Counted from the first letter of the stretch, positions 26,899-36,440 are shown. The stretch: 64,000 nt of DNA from Rhodobacterales bacterium HKCCE4037 (GCA_015689645.1 WVSM01000003.1:248001-312000); one strand, 5' to 3'. Numbers and translations are program-made. Notes: generated by a model not told the origin, from the letters alone.

Positions 26899-28197
26899 AT
26901 GTATCGCGTTTGGGATTTCATCACGGGCTATTCGATCCTGCTGATCAGTGGCGCCCTGATCGCCCTGGTCTGGGCCAACCTCGATCTCATCGCGCCGGTT
27001 GCGGGCAACAGCCATTACTGGGCCGATCTCTACCACAACTTCGTCGATTACATCATCTGGCACGACGCGCCGATCGGGCATCTGCATGACGATGGCGCGG
27101 GCCATGTCGTGCGCGACCTGACGCTGCATTACCTCGTCAACGACGTGCTGATGGCGCTGTTCTTCGCCATCGCCGCGAAGGAGGTCTGGGAGGCCGTGAT
27201 CCTCGACAACGGGAGCCTGCGCGGCAAGAAGGCGGCCACGCCGCTGGTCGCCACGGCAGGCGGCATGTTCGGCCCGATCGCTGTCTACCTCGGCATCGCC
27301 TATTTCCTTGGCTCGGACACGTACAATGCGGTGGCGAACGGTTGGGCGATCCCCACGGCGACCGATATCGCGTTCTCCTACCTCGTCGGACGGCTTGTGT
27401 TCGGTGGCGGACACCCGGCGGTGCGGTTCCTGCTGCTTTTGGCCATTGCCGACGACGCGGCAGGCCTGCTGATCCTGGCGATCTTCTACCCGTCGGGCGA
27501 CCTTGCGCCAGTCTGGCTGTTGTTGTCGCTGGGGGCAGCCGTGGCCGTCTTCGTGCTGTTCAACTGGCTGCCGCGCCGTCTGGACCGGGGCGACCAGTTG
27601 CGGCGCCGGTCGACCTGGGTTCGCACCAAGCTGTCGTTCTGGCCCTACCTGATCGCCGCCTGCGCAAGCTGGTACGGCTTCATGATGTCGGGCCTGCATC
27701 CGGCCCTGGGCCTGCTGCCCATCGTGCCGACGATCCCCCACGCGGACCGGGCCTTCGGCATCTTCTCGGCCGCGGAGGAGCATTTGCACGACCTTCTGAA
27801 CGAGATGGAGCACGCGCTGAAATACCCCGTCGAGATCATCCTGGGCCTGTTCGGCCTGATGAATGCGGGCGTGGCCTTCAGCGCCATGGGAGACGCGACG
27901 TGGCTGGTTCTGGCGGGCCTGCTGATCGGCAAACCGGTGGGCGTGTTCCTGTTCGGCTGGTTCGCGGTCGTGGTGCTGAGGCTGGGGCTGCCGCAAGGGA
28001 TGCGCTTGGTCGACCTGATCGTGATCGGCTTCGTTGCCGCCATTGGCTTTACCGTGTCGCTGTTCGTGGCCTCGGTCGCCTTCGATCCGGGTCCGGTGCA
28101 GGATGCGGCGAAGATGGGGGCGCTGTTCAGCTTCGGCGCGGCCGTGGTTGCCATCGCATCGGGGTGGATCACGCGGGTGCAGAAGCAGGAGATGTGA
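26899..28197 (+). CDS. nhaA: Na+/H+ antiporter NhaA
   Basis: Exports sodium against protons at the inner membrane. The 432 residues contain the discontinuous-helix motif IPTATDIAF at 151-159 and the ion-binding aspartates in AIADDAAG at about 182-189, equivalent to the Asp pair of the E. coli protein. FMMSGLHPALGLLPIVPTIPHA is also characteristic. A sizeable insert after helix one (NFVDYIIWHDAPIGHLHDDGAGH) is longer than in E. coli and His/Asp-rich. AGGGGAGAG precedes the start. Confidence 0.95.
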   Translation: MYRVWDFITGYSILLISGALIALVWANLDLIAPVAGNSHYWADLYHNFVDYIIWHDAPIGHLHDDGAGHVVRDLTLHYLVNDVLMALFFAIAAKEVWEAVILDNGSLRGKKAATPLVATAGGMFGPIAVYLGIAYFLGSDTYNAVANGWAIPTATDIAFSYLVGRLVFGGGHPAVRFLLLLAIADDAAGLLILAIFYPSGDLAPVWLLLSLGAAVAVFVLFNWLPRRLDRGDQLRRRSTWVRTKLSFWPYLIAACASWYGFMMSGLHPALGLLPIVPTIPHADRAFGIFSAAEEHLHDLLNEMEHALKYPVEIILGLFGLMNAGVAFSAMGDATWLVLAGLLIGKPVGVFLFGWFAVVVLRLGLPQGMRLVDLIVIGFVAAIGFTVSLFVASVAFDPGPVQDAAKMGALFSFGAAVVAIASGWITRVQKQEM

Positions 28198-28203
28198 GCC
28201 TGT

Positions 28204-28229
28204 GCCCGCGACCGGTGCGGGCGGCTTTT
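28204..28229 (+). terminator. Terminator-like hairpin after nhaA
   Basis: GCCCGC at 28204-28209 pairs with GCGGGC at 28217-28222, followed by GGCTTTTG. It starts seven bases after the nhaA stop. Confidence 0.6.
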
Positions 28230-28365
28230 GCCGAAAATTCCCTGTATTTACTTCGGGGTTTGCGACATAATGCTGCCCAAAAGGGCCGGTATGTTTCCAG
28301 AATGGTGACGTGACGCGATTAAGAACGCACGCGCCTTGAGTAGGCTTAGTTTGGGCGGCACAGCA

Positions 28366-29019
28366 ATGTTGGAGTTTTCAGGGGTCTCGAAGTCCTTCTG
28401 GACCGGGGAACGCCGCAAGGTGATTCTGGACCGTGCATCGTTCCGCGTCGATATCGGGTACTCCCTTGGCATTCTGGCGCCCAACGGAACCGGCAAAACC
28501 ACCCTGATCAAGATGATGTGCGGGCTGGAGAAGCCCGATGAGGGCTCGATCACGCGCGATGCGCGGATCTCGTTCCCGCTGGGGTTCATGGGCGGGCTGA
28601 TCGGCAAGCTCTCGGCGATGGAGAACAGCCGTTACATCGCGCAGCTCTACGGGCTCGACCCCGATTACGTGGAGGCGTTCTGCCGCTGGGTCTGCGGGAT
28701 CGAGGAATATTTCGACATGCCGCTGGGGACGTATTCAAGCGGCATGCGGGCGCGGTTCAATTTCTCGCTGCTTCTGGCGCTGGAATTCGATATCTACCTG
28801 ATCGACGAGGGGATGCCGGCCTCCACCGATGCCGAGTTCAACCGGCGCGCGGGAAATATCCTGGCCGAGCGGCTGAAGAACGCGACGGTGGTGATCGTGT
28901 CGCACCAGGCCCAGACCCTTGAGAAATTCGCGCGGCGTGCAGCGGTCCTGCGGGACGGTAAGCTGCATATGTTCGACACGCTGGAAGAGGCGAAGCAGCT
29001 TTATGACTACCAAACCTAA
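28366..29019 (+). CDS. kpsT: Capsular polysaccharide ABC exporter, ATP-binding subunit (KpsT type)
   Basis: The ATPase energises export of lipid-linked capsule polysaccharide. The ATG at 28366 gives MLEFSGVSKSFWTGERR; a TTG at 28336 is an alternative. Walker A is APNGTGKTT at 38-46; the signature is the KpsT form YSSGMRARFNFSL; Walker B is FDIYLIDEGMPASTD. RISFPLGFMGGLIGKLSAMENSRYIAQLYG is a hallmark of the polysaccharide exporters. The partner permease KpsM is not in the window. The gene overlaps kpsE by 17 bases. Confidence 0.92.
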   Translation: MLEFSGVSKSFWTGERRKVILDRASFRVDIGYSLGILAPNGTGKTTLIKMMCGLEKPDEGSITRDARISFPLGFMGGLIGKLSAMENSRYIAQLYGLDPDYVEAFCRWVCGIEEYFDMPLGTYSSGMRARFNFSLLLALEFDIYLIDEGMPASTDAEFNRRAGNILAERLKNATVVIVSHQAQTLEKFARRAAVLRDGKLHMFDTLEEAKQLYDYQT

Positions 29020-30769
29020 GGCCCGGAAATTCCGTATCCGCCGCAGCGATGCGGTGGCCCCGACGGGTGAGACCCGCGCGGCGCAGGCAGCCGATGGCCA
29101 GGCCGGTCGGTCGCAGGCGAACCCTGCCCCGTCGCAGGAAGAGCTCGACAATGCCCTGCCCAACGTCACCGAGGATGGGTTCGGCGACATGGCCCTGCCC
29201 GGTTCGACCGCCCATGACCGGGCGCAATCCGCCCAGGGCACAAGCGGGACGGGTGGCGGTGCACAGAGCGTGGAAGAAGAGCTTGCCGCGATCCGCGCCG
29301 AGGGGCTGACGGGCCGCCAGTTGCGGATGGCACGCCGTCTCGCCCAGAAGCACGGGTTGCACCCGGCTTCCGATTTCGACGCGGTGCGTCAGTTGCGCAA
29401 TCGCGGGCTCGATCCGTTCAACCAGTCGAGCATGCTGGAACTGGTCGTGAGCGACGCGGGCCACGGTAGCGGCCTTGGCGGGCCGCCAGCGGGTGGCGGC
29501 GGAGTGGCGGCGGCGGGGGCCGCTGGCAATACGCTTCCGGTGCGCGCCGCGACGGCGAAAGTGCCAGCGACGCAGGCGGACGCCCCGGCCCCTCCGCAAC
29601 CGGGCGGTGCCTATTCCGCCGAACAGCGCGCCGAGGAAATCATGCGCGTCCAGCGCGACATCGCCGCGCGGCGTCGCCGCAAGCTGATCCAGCTGGCCAC
29701 CCGCCTTGCCTGCTTCGTGTTCCTGCCGACGATCCTCGTCAGCTATTACTTCTACGTCGTCGCCACGCCGCTTTACGCCACGAACACCGAATTCGTGATC
29801 CAGAAGGCCGAAGCCTCGGCCTCCGCCGCCAGCGGGCTTGGCAGCCTTCTGGGCGGCAGCAGCTTTGCGACGGTGCAGGAATCGATCACGGTCCAGAGCT
29901 ACCTCGAAAGCCGAGAAGCGATGCTGCGGCTGGACGAGGAAGAAGGCTTTCGCGCGCATTTCTCGGGCGACAACATCGACCCCTTGCTGCGGCTCGCACC
30001 CGATGCCTCGGACGAGCAGATGTACGATACCTACCTGCGCTCGCTGACCACCAGCTACGACCCGGTCGAAGGCATCATCCGCATGGAAATGCTCGGCGCG
30101 GACCCGCTGAGCAGCCAACGGTTCTCGGAAGCATTGATCGGCTATGCGGAGGAACGCGTTGACCAGATGTCATCGCGCCTGCGCGCCGACGGTATGGCCG
30201 GAGCGCAGGAGGCCTTCGACGAGGCCGAGGAGCGAGCGGCGCAAGCGCAGTCGCGGGTTCTGGACCTGCAACAGCAGCTTGAAGTCGTCTCGCCCGAAGC
30301 GGAACTGAACCTGGTCTTTTCGCAAATCTCGAACCTCGAAGCGCGGCTGACCGAAGAGCGTCTGCGCCTCGCGGAGATGAGCGCGGCCAGCCGGCCGAAT
30401 CCCGGCCGTGTCGCCGCATCGGAAGCGACGATCGAACGACTGGAAGAACAGGTGCGCGAGTTGCGCAGCACCCTGACCGGCGGCGAGGTTTCGCTGGCGC
30501 GGGTGCAGTCGGAACTGGTGATCGCACAGGCCGACCTCGAAACCCGTCGCCTGATGCTGACCGAGGCGATGCAGGCCCGTGAAGCCGCCCGGATGGAGGC
30601 CAACCGCCAGACGCTCTATATCTCCATGGGTGTCTTCCCTGTGGCCCCGGACGAGGCGGCCTATCCGAAGGCTTTCGAGAATACCCTGCTTGCGTTCGTG
30701 GTCTTTTCTGGCATCTACCTTCTGATATCAATGACAGCCTCGATCCTGCGCGAACAGGTCAGTTCCTGA
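29003..30769 (+). CDS. kpsE: Capsule polysaccharide export inner-membrane protein (KpsE type) with long N-terminal extension
   Basis: The ATG at 29003 lies inside the end of kpsT. The 588 residues have three parts. Residues 1-225 are a cytoplasmic, low-complexity extension rich in Ala, Gln, Gly and Pro, with one structured patch (EEELAAIRAEGLTGRQLRMARRLAQKHGL). Residues about 231-255 form a membrane helix. A periplasmic coiled-coil region with the PCP-type build (TPLYATNTEFVIQKAEAS, then QAQSRVLDLQQQLEVVSPEAE) follows, and a second helix lies near the C-terminus (NTLLAFVVFSGIYLLISMTAS). KpsE-like proteins link the ABC exporter to the outer-membrane channel. The usual length is nearer 380. Confidence 0.88.
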   Translation: MTTKPKARKFRIRRSDAVAPTGETRAAQAADGQAGRSQANPAPSQEELDNALPNVTEDGFGDMALPGSTAHDRAQSAQGTSGTGGGAQSVEEELAAIRAEGLTGRQLRMARRLAQKHGLHPASDFDAVRQLRNRGLDPFNQSSMLELVVSDAGHGSGLGGPPAGGGGVAAAGAAGNTLPVRAATAKVPATQADAPAPPQPGGAYSAEQRAEEIMRVQRDIAARRRRKLIQLATRLACFVFLPTILVSYYFYVVATPLYATNTEFVIQKAEASASAASGLGSLLGGSSFATVQESITVQSYLESREAMLRLDEEEGFRAHFSGDNIDPLLRLAPDASDEQMYDTYLRSLTTSYDPVEGIIRMEMLGADPLSSQRFSEALIGYAEERVDQMSSRLRADGMAGAQEAFDEAEERAAQAQSRVLDLQQQLEVVSPEAELNLVFSQISNLEARLTEERLRLAEMSAASRPNPGRVAASEATIERLEEQVRELRSTLTGGEVSLARVQSELVIAQADLETRRLMLTEAMQAREAARMEANRQTLYISMGVFPVAPDEAAYPKAFENTLLAFVVFSGIYLLISMTASILREQVSS

Positions 30770-30815
30770 CCCGGCCCGCGCCACACCCGGGGCAACACGG
30801 GCCCCGGAGGTGGAT

Positions 30816-31649
30816 ATGAAACAGGTGGATATCGGATCGCTGGCGGTGTCGAACGCGGCGCCCCTGACCGTTATTGCAGGCCCTTGCCAGTTGGAAAGCC
30901 TCGACCATGCGCGGATGATCGCGGGTCACATGGCCGAGATCTGCGCCGGGGCGGGCGCACAATTCATCTTCAAGGGCAGCTACGACAAGGCCAACCGCAC
31001 GTCGCTGAAAGGCAAGCGGGGGCTTGGCATGGATGAGGGGCTGCGCATCCTCGCGGCGATGCGCGACGAATTCGGCTGCCCGGTGCTGACGGACGTGCAC
31101 GCGCCCGAGCAATGCGCCCCGGTGGCCGAGGCGGTCGACGTTCTGCAAATCCCCGCCTTCCTGTGCCGCCAGACCGACCTTCTGCTGGCCGCGGGCGAGA
31201 CGGGTGCTGCCATCAACGTGAAGAAGGGGCAGTTCCTTGCTCCATGGGACATGGCCAACGTGGCCGACAAGGTGGCGAGCACCGGCAACGCGCGGATGCT
31301 GCTGACCGAACGCGGCGTGTCCTTCGGATACAACGCGCTGGTGGCCGACATGCGGTCGCTGCCGGAGATGGCCAAGACGGGCTATCCGGTCATCATGGAT
31401 GCGACCCACGCCGTCGCGCAGCCCGGCGGGCTTGGCGGGTCGAGCGGCGGGCAGCGCGAATTCGCGCCGGTGCTGGCCCGCGCCGCCGTGGCCGTGGGCG
31501 TCGCCGGGGTGTTCCTTGAAACCCATCAGGACCCGGACAATGCGCCAAGCGACGGGCCGAACATGATCCGGCTGGAGGACATGGGCGGGCTGATCGACAC
31601 GCTGATGGCCTTCGACAAGGTCGCCAAGGCGGCACCGGTGGCGCTGTGA
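30816..31649 (+). CDS. kdsA: 3-deoxy-8-phosphooctulonate synthase
   Basis: Condenses phosphoenolpyruvate with arabinose 5-phosphate to Kdo-8-phosphate, the precursor of the Kdo that joins lipid A to core and also primes many capsules. The 277 residues contain IAGPCQLES, FKGSYDKANRTS, VLTDVHAPEQ, INVKKGQFLAPWD and VFLETHQDPDNAPSDGPNM, all KdsA motifs. CGGAGG at 30805-30810 sets the ATG at 30816 over the GTG at 30810. Its place after kpsTE suits a role in capsule as well as lipopolysaccharide. Confidence 0.95.
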   Translation: MKQVDIGSLAVSNAAPLTVIAGPCQLESLDHARMIAGHMAEICAGAGAQFIFKGSYDKANRTSLKGKRGLGMDEGLRILAAMRDEFGCPVLTDVHAPEQCAPVAEAVDVLQIPAFLCRQTDLLLAAGETGAAINVKKGQFLAPWDMANVADKVASTGNARMLLTERGVSFGYNALVADMRSLPEMAKTGYPVIMDATHAVAQPGGLGGSSGGQREFAPVLARAAVAVGVAGVFLETHQDPDNAPSDGPNMIRLEDMGGLIDTLMAFDKVAKAAPVAL

Positions 31650-32983
31650 TGCGGCGCGTGCGGGCGGCCCTGATCGGTTTCGCGGCGCTGATTGCCGTTG
31701 CATTGGCCGGTCCGGTTGCGGCGCAGACGACCGGGGCGCAGCCGGACGGAGAGATTTCGGTCGAAAGCGACCGGGCCCAGGATTTCGCGGTGCGCGACCG
31801 GATCATGGCGATCCTCGGCCAGCTGGACGGCTACGACGATGTGCGCGCGACCGTGTCGAACGGCATCGTCACGCTGCGCGGCACGGTGGTGGACGGCAAC
31901 CGGATCCAGACGCTGAACGAATTGGTGGCGCGCGTCGAAGGCGTGGTGGCGATCGAGAATACGGTCACGGAAAGCACCGACGTGGTGGAGCGGCTGAACC
32001 CGGCGATCGAGCGGATGCGCGACCGGTTCGAGCAATTCGTCGCCTTCTCCCCCCTGATCCTCGTGGCGGCGGGGGCCGGCGTTCTGACATGGCTTCTGGG
32101 CTTCTGGCTGGCGGCCCGGAGCTGGCCCTGGGACCGGATCGCGCCGAACGCCTTCATCGCGGACATCTACCGGCAGGTGGTGCGGCTGGTGTTCATCGTG
32201 GCGGGCGTCGTGCTGGCGCTGGACCTGCTGAACGCGACGGCGCTGCTGGGGACGATCCTGGGGGCTGCGGGGATCGTGGGCCTCGCCATCGGTTTCGCGG
32301 TGAAGGACACGGTGGAGAATTTCATCTCGTCCATCATGCTGTCGATCCGGCAACCGTTCCGGCCCAAGGACCTGGTGGAGATCGAGGGCGATACGGGCCA
32401 CGTGATCCGATTGACCAGCCGGGCGACGATCCTGCTGAGCCTGGACGGGAACCACATCCGCATTCCGAACTCGACGGTCTTCAAGGCGAAGATCATCAAC
32501 TACACGCGCAATGACGAGCGGCGGTTTACCTTCCTTCTGGGGATCGATCCCAATGCTGATATCGCCGAGGCGCAGCGGATCATCCTTGCGGCGTTGCAGG
32601 AATTGCCCTTCGTGCTGAGCGCGCCAGCGCCGGCGGTCTGGGTGGAGGGGCTTGGCGCGTCCACCATCGACATCACCGCCGCAGGCTGGATCAAGCAGCA
32701 CGAGACCGGGATCGGCATGGCGCAGGGCGAGGCGATCCGCGTGGTCAAGGCACGGCTTGAGGAAGCGGGGATCGGCTTGCCCGAGCCGACCTACCGGCTG
32801 ATCGGTGCGGGTCTGCCGGGCGTGGAAGAGAGCCCGCGCAAACGCCCTGCCCCGCCGCCCCAGCAGGTCGAGGCGCAGGACGTCGGCACCCAGGAAGTCG
32901 CCGCCCTGGAGGAGATCATCGAGGCCGAGCGCGAGGCGCTGCCCGACAAGGATCTTCTGCGCCACGAGGCCCCGCAGGAATAG
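31649..32983 (+). CDS. BON-domain mechanosensitive channel (MscS family)
   Basis: The ATG at 31649 shares one base with the kdsA stop; a GTG at 31646 is also possible. A cleavable signal peptide (ending AGPVAAQ) is followed by a periplasmic BON domain at about residues 45-110 (VRATVSNGIVTLRGTVVDGNR), then three membrane helices. Next comes the MscS pore helix and beta domain (ALLGTILGAAGIVGLAIGFAVKDTVENFISSIML; IRIPNSTVFKAKIINYTRND) and a cytoplasmic cage ending in an acidic tail. It should gate on membrane tension in osmotic shock. BON domains bind membranes or periplasmic ligands. Confidence 0.9.
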   Translation: MRRVRAALIGFAALIAVALAGPVAAQTTGAQPDGEISVESDRAQDFAVRDRIMAILGQLDGYDDVRATVSNGIVTLRGTVVDGNRIQTLNELVARVEGVVAIENTVTESTDVVERLNPAIERMRDRFEQFVAFSPLILVAAGAGVLTWLLGFWLAARSWPWDRIAPNAFIADIYRQVVRLVFIVAGVVLALDLLNATALLGTILGAAGIVGLAIGFAVKDTVENFISSIMLSIRQPFRPKDLVEIEGDTGHVIRLTSRATILLSLDGNHIRIPNSTVFKAKIINYTRNDERRFTFLLGIDPNADIAEAQRIILAALQELPFVLSAPAPAVWVEGLGASTIDITAAGWIKQHETGIGMAQGEAIRVVKARLEEAGIGLPEPTYRLIGAGLPGVEESPRKRPAPPPQQVEAQDVGTQEVAALEEIIEAEREALPDKDLLRHEAPQE

Positions 32984-33010
32984 CGGGAATCCTTGCCGAT
33001 AAATCGTATT

Positions 33011-33028
33011 CGGGGGCTTGATCCCCCG
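33011..33028 (+). terminator. Hairpin after the MscS-like gene
   Basis: CGGGGG at 33011-33016 pairs with CCCCCG at 33023-33028 across a 6-base loop. No T-tract, so termination is uncertain. It separates the channel gene from tRNA-Gln. Confidence 0.45.
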
Positions 33029-33058
33029 CGCGCCGCGTCGTATCTGCACCGGCACGGT

Positions 33059-33133
33059 TGGGGTGTAGCCAAGCGGTAAGGCAGCGGTTTTTGGTACCGT
33101 GTACCGTAGGTTCGAATCCTACCACCCCAGCCA
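33059..33133 (+). tRNA. tRNA-Gln (anticodon UUG)
   Basis: The 75-base cloverleaf is complete. Acceptor arms TGGGGTG and CACCCCA pair at 33059-33065 and 33123-33129; the discriminator G is at 33130 and CCA is encoded at 33131-33133. The anticodon stem GCGGT/ACCGT encloses loop TTTTGGT with anticodon TTG at 33091-33093. The T-loop GGTTCGAATCC is intact. Confidence 0.97.
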
Positions 33134-33211
33134 ATCCAACCGACATGATGACGTGATGAATGCGGTGACCCGGAAGGTTGCCGATGTGCTCTGGTTGTTT
33201 TCCGCCCTTTC

Positions 33212-33229
33212 GGGTGCGCGACCGCACCC
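33212..33229 (-). terminator. Hairpin after the xylFHG operon
   Basis: GGGTGC at 33212-33217 pairs with GCACCC at 33224-33229, 12 bases past the xylG stop on the minus strand. The following bases are purine-rich, not T-rich. Confidence 0.5.
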
Positions 33230-33241
33230 AGCCAGCGGGAT

Positions 33242-33997
33242 TCATGGACCGGATTGTTCGCCCGGTGCCTTGCCGAGGATGATCATGCCGAGCAGTTCGT
33301 CATCGGTCACGTCGGCGACGTTCACCGTGCCGACAAGCTGACCGTTCTTCATCACGCTCGCGCGGTCGCACAGGTTCATGACCTGGTGCACGTCATGGTC
33401 GATCAGGAAGATGCCGATGCCTTCCTTCTTCAACTGTTCGATCAACTCGGCCACCATTTTTGTCTCTTGCGGCCCAAGCGCCGCCGTGGGCTCGTCCATG
33501 ATCAGGATGCGGGCATCGAAATAGACGGCTCGGGCGATGGCAACGGATTGGCGTTGACCACCCGAAAGGGCCGAAACCGGCGCGTTGAATTTCTGGAAGT
33601 TCGGGTTGAGGCGCGCCATGATCTTGCGTGTCTCGGCCTCCATCGCGGCGTCGTCGATGAAGCCCAGGGGTGTCACCAGCTCGCGCCCGAGGAACAGGTT
33701 GGACGCGGCGTCGAGGTTATCGGCCAGGGCGAGCGTCTGGTAGATCGTCTCGATATTGTACTTCCGGGCATCACGGGGCGATTGGATGAAAGCTTTTTCG
33801 CCGTTGATGTAGATCTCGCCACTGTCGGGCGTGTAGGCGCCCGAGAGCATCTTGATCAGCGTGGATTTCCCGGCGCCGTTGTGGCCGAGGAGGCCGACGA
33901 CTTCACCCGGGTAGAGATCGACCGAGACGTCATCGACCGCGTGGATGCCGCCGAACGAGATCGACATGTTGCGCATTTCGACCAATGGCGTGTTCAT
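33242..33997 (-). CDS. xylG: Xylose ABC transporter ATP-binding protein
   Basis: The ATG at 33997, one base upstream of the xylH stop region, gives [21 protein letters not shown]. The 251 residues hold one ATPase domain only: Walker [10 protein letters not shown], signature LSGGQRQ, Walker [14 protein letters not shown], switch His in LIDHD. E. coli XylG has two ATPase halves (about 510 residues), so this belongs to the single-domain type found in alphaproteobacterial sugar transporters, presumably working as a homodimer with XylH. Confidence 0.9.
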   Translation of the reverse strand: MNTPLVEMRNMSISFGGIHAVDDVSVDLYPGEVVGLLGHNGAGKSTLIKMLSGAYTPDSGEIYINGEKAFIQSPRDARKYNIETIYQTLALADNLDAASNLFLGRELVTPLGFIDDAAMEAETRKIMARLNPNFQKFNAPVSALSGGQRQSVAIARAVYFDARILIMDEPTAALGPQETKMVAELIEQLKKEGIGIFLIDHDVHQVMNLCDRASVMKNGQLVGTVNVADVTDDELLGMIILGKAPGEQSGP

Positions 33998-33998
33998 G

Positions 33999-35297
33999 TC
34001 ACTTTGCCCCCATGCGCTTGCGGTAGAGAATGTCGAGGAACACCGCCAGCACCAGCACGGCACCCACGACGATGTTTTGATACGGTGTCGGGGTGCCGAT
34101 CATTGCCATGCCCGATTGCAGGCTCTGCATGATCAGCGCGCCGAGAATGGCGCCGAAGATCGTTCCGGCGCCACCGGACAGGGCCGTTCCGCCGATGACC
34201 GCGGCGGCAATCACGCGCAGCTCGTCCAACGTGCCGATATCGTTGGTGTGGTTCGCCAGCCGGGCCGATGCGACCACTGCCGAGAGGGCGCAGAGCGCCC
34301 CCATGATGGCGAAGATCTTCACGGTCAGCAGGCGGGTGTTGATACCGGACAGCTCCGCCGCGTCAGGATTGCCGCCCGTGGCGAAGATGTAGCGGCCCAG
34401 ACGCGTGCGCTTGGCCACGATGGTCATGCAGATCGCAACCGCGATCAGGACAAAGACCGAGACCGGAAGGCCGTAGGCCTCGGTATATCCCTCGGGCATG
34501 ATCTCGCCGCGATCCTCGAACATGCGCTCTAGCCTGCGTTCGGGGATGAGGTAGGAATTCAGGACCCAGATGAAGCCCATGATGACCGCCACGGCGAGCG
34601 CGGACAGCACGGCCTCTGCCCAGACCGGTTTGACGGGGAAGTCATGGCTCAACTTGGCGCGGCGCGACGACCACATGCCGGCGACGGCGGCGAGCGCAAG
34701 GACCGCGCCGATGATCCACGACGCCGTGGAGCCAAGCGTGCCGTTGGTGCCGCCGAAAATCAGGAAGACGGGGTCGAGCGGCCCGATGGTCTGGCCGTTC
34801 GTCAGGAACCACGCCACGTTGCGCCAGACGAGGAAGCCGCCAAGCGTCACGATGAAGGCCGGGATCGTCAGGTAACCGATCATCCAGCCCTGGAAGGCGC
34901 CGATCATCGTGCCCGCGATCAGGCCCACGATGATTGTGATCACGCCTGTCATCGGGTGGTTGAGGCCCAGTCCCATCATGTCCGGCAGGATCTCGGTCTG
35001 GGTCATGGCCATGATGGCCGAGCAGGTCGCCAGAAGCGCGCCGACAGACAGGTCGATGTGGCGGTTGACGATCACGAAGACCATGCCGCAGGCCATGATG
35101 GCGACGGAGACCGTCTGGATCGTCAGGTTGAAGATATTGCGCGGGGTCAGGAAGCGGCCATCGGTCAGGATATTGAACCCGATGCACAGGATCACGAAGG
35201 CGGCCACCATGCCCAACAGGCGCGTGTCCAGCTCCAGCTGCTGAAACGGCGTTCGTCGCGGTTTTGGACGGCTGGCGGCAATCGTGGGCTCGGTCAT
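33999..35297 (-). CDS. xylH: Xylose ABC transporter permease
   Basis: The 432-residue membrane protein carries the carbohydrate-uptake-2 permease motif: [67 protein letters not shown] and [24 protein letters not shown]. The length and the insert between helices are as in XylH rather than RbsC. It ends one base before the xylG start and begins 114 bases after xylF, with stem-loops in that gap. Confidence 0.92.
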   Translation of the reverse strand: MTEPTIAASRPKPRRTPFQQLELDTRLLGMVAAFVILCIGFNILTDGRFLTPRNIFNLTIQTVSVAIMACGMVFVIVNRHIDLSVGALLATCSAIMAMTQTEILPDMMGLGLNHPMTGVITIIVGLIAGTMIGAFQGWMIGYLTIPAFIVTLGGFLVWRNVAWFLTNGQTIGPLDPVFLIFGGTNGTLGSTASWIIGAVLALAAVAGMWSSRRAKLSHDFPVKPVWAEAVLSALAVAVIMGFIWVLNSYLIPERRLERMFEDRGEIMPEGYTEAYGLPVSVFVLIAVAICMTIVAKRTRLGRYIFATGGNPDAAELSGINTRLLTVKIFAIMGALCALSAVVASARLANHTNDIGTLDELRVIAAAVIGGTALSGGAGTIFGAILGALIMQSLQSGMAMIGTPTPYQNIVVGAVLVLAVFLDILYRKRMGAK

Positions 35298-35329
35298 GTC
35301 AGATCCAGACTCCGGAGGTCACTTGGAAA

Positions 35330-35391
35330 GAATGCGCCCGGTTTCCGGGGCGCATTCGCTTCGCTTGGAGGTCTGCGCAATCGGGCGCAGA
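35330..35391 (-). promoter_or_regulatory. Two intercistronic stem-loops between xylF and xylH
   Basis: GAATGCGCCC at 35330-35339 pairs perfectly with 35348-35357 (10 bp, 8-base loop), and TCTGCGC at 35372-35378 pairs with GCGCAGA at 35385-35391. They lie between the binding-protein and permease cistrons, where such structures usually protect the upstream message and give more binding protein than permease. Confidence 0.75.
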
Positions 35392-35411
35392 TCAGGGAGA
35401 GAAAGTGCGCC

Positions 35412-36440
35412 TCAGTTACAGGGCGCCGGACCGTCGGTCACACCCTGGCACAGGGCGTCGAGTTCGATCCAGCCTGCGTCCACGACAACCGACAGGTTCT
35501 CGGCCGTGATCGGCACAGGCGTCAGGAACATGGATGTCATCGTCGTGCCACCGGGCGAGGTCCATTCGACAGCGCCCTCGATATCCGACATCGCGGTCCC
35601 GTTGGCCAGGGCCACGGCGATTTCTGCCGCTGCAGTGCCCAGATCGCGGGCATCCTTCCAGACGGACACGGTCTGCGTGCCAAGGGCCACACGGTTGAGG
35701 GCCGCATGGTCGCCGTCCTGCCCGGAAACAGGAATGCCATCCATGCCCTGCGCGGCCAGTGCCGCAACCACACCGCCGGCCGTGCCGTCGTTGGAGGCCA
35801 CGACGGCGTCAACTTCGTTGTCCACCGCGGTCAGGATCTGTTCCATGTTGCGCTGCGCGTTCGCGGGCAGCCAGCCATCGGTATAGGCCTCGCCCACGAT
35901 GGTGATCGCGCCGGAGGCGACGGCCTCGGCAAGGATCTCATCCTGGCCGCCGCGCAGGAAATCGGCGTTCGGATCGGTCGGCGAGCCCATGATCATCACG
36001 TAATTGCCCTCGGGCTGAGCCGCGAAGACCTCGCGCGCCTGCATACGGCCAACCTCGACGTTGTCGAAGGTCAGGTAGAACGCGCGCTCGTCTTCGATCA
36101 GGCGGTCATAGGCGATCACGGGAATGCCCTCGTCAGCGGCAAGCTGCACGGCCGGACCAATCGCGGCGGCGTCCTGCGCAAGGATGATCAGCGCATCGAC
36201 ACCCTGGGCGATCAGGCTCTCAACGTCAGAGAGCTGGCGCGAGGCCGAGGATTGTGCGTCCGCGGACAGGTATTCCGCACCGGCGGCTTCGAGGGCTGCG
36301 ACGATCGCTGCCTCGTCGGTTTGCCAGCGCTCCTCCTGGAAGTTGGACCAGCTGACGCCAACGGTGATGTCCTGGGCCATGGCCGCAGTCGACATCGTCG
36401 CCGCAAGCGCACCTGCGGCCATGAGTTTGATGAATTTCAT
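35412..36440 (-). CDS. xylF: D-xylose ABC transporter substrate-binding protein
   Basis: Periplasmic type-1 sugar-binding protein. It has a signal peptide (MKFIKLMAAGALAATMSTAAMAQ), then ITVGVSWSNFQEERWQTDE, DALIILAQDAAAIGPAVQLAADEGIPVIAYDRLI and DAVVASNDGTAGGVVAAL, as in XylF. Length 342 residues. GGGAGGAAC precedes the ATG. It is first in the xylFHG operon and faces the divergent regulator across a 152-base region with operator-like repeats. Confidence 0.94.
   Translation of the reverse strand: MKFIKLMAAGALAATMSTAAMAQDITVGVSWSNFQEERWQTDEAAIVAALEAAGAEYLSADAQSSASRQLSDVESLIAQGVDALIILAQDAAAIGPAVQLAADEGIPVIAYDRLIEDERAFYLTFDNVEVGRMQAREVFAAQPEGNYVMIMGSPTDPNADFLRGGQDEILAEAVASGAITIVGEAYTDGWLPANAQRNMEQILTAVDNEVDAVVASNDGTAGGVVAALAAQGMDGIPVSGQDGDHAALNRVALGTQTVSVWKDARDLGTAAAEIAVALANGTAMSDIEGAVEWTSPGGTTMTSMFLTPVPITAENLSVVVDAGWIELDALCQGVTDGPAPCN

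Noticed and set aside
28336-28365. TTG start for kpsT ten codons upstream
   Set aside because: Possible, but the ATG at 28366 begins exactly at the normal start of the ATPase fold.
32916-33245. Minus-strand frame across tRNA-Gln giving VVGFEPTVHGTKNRCLTAWLHP
   Set aside because: This is the well-known false protein made by translating the antisense of a tRNA gene; the cloverleaf is complete.
33242-33997. Truncation of xylG, since the E. coli protein has two ATPase halves
   Set aside because: The single domain is complete with all motifs, ends cleanly, and the single-half form is common in alphaproteobacterial sugar transporters.
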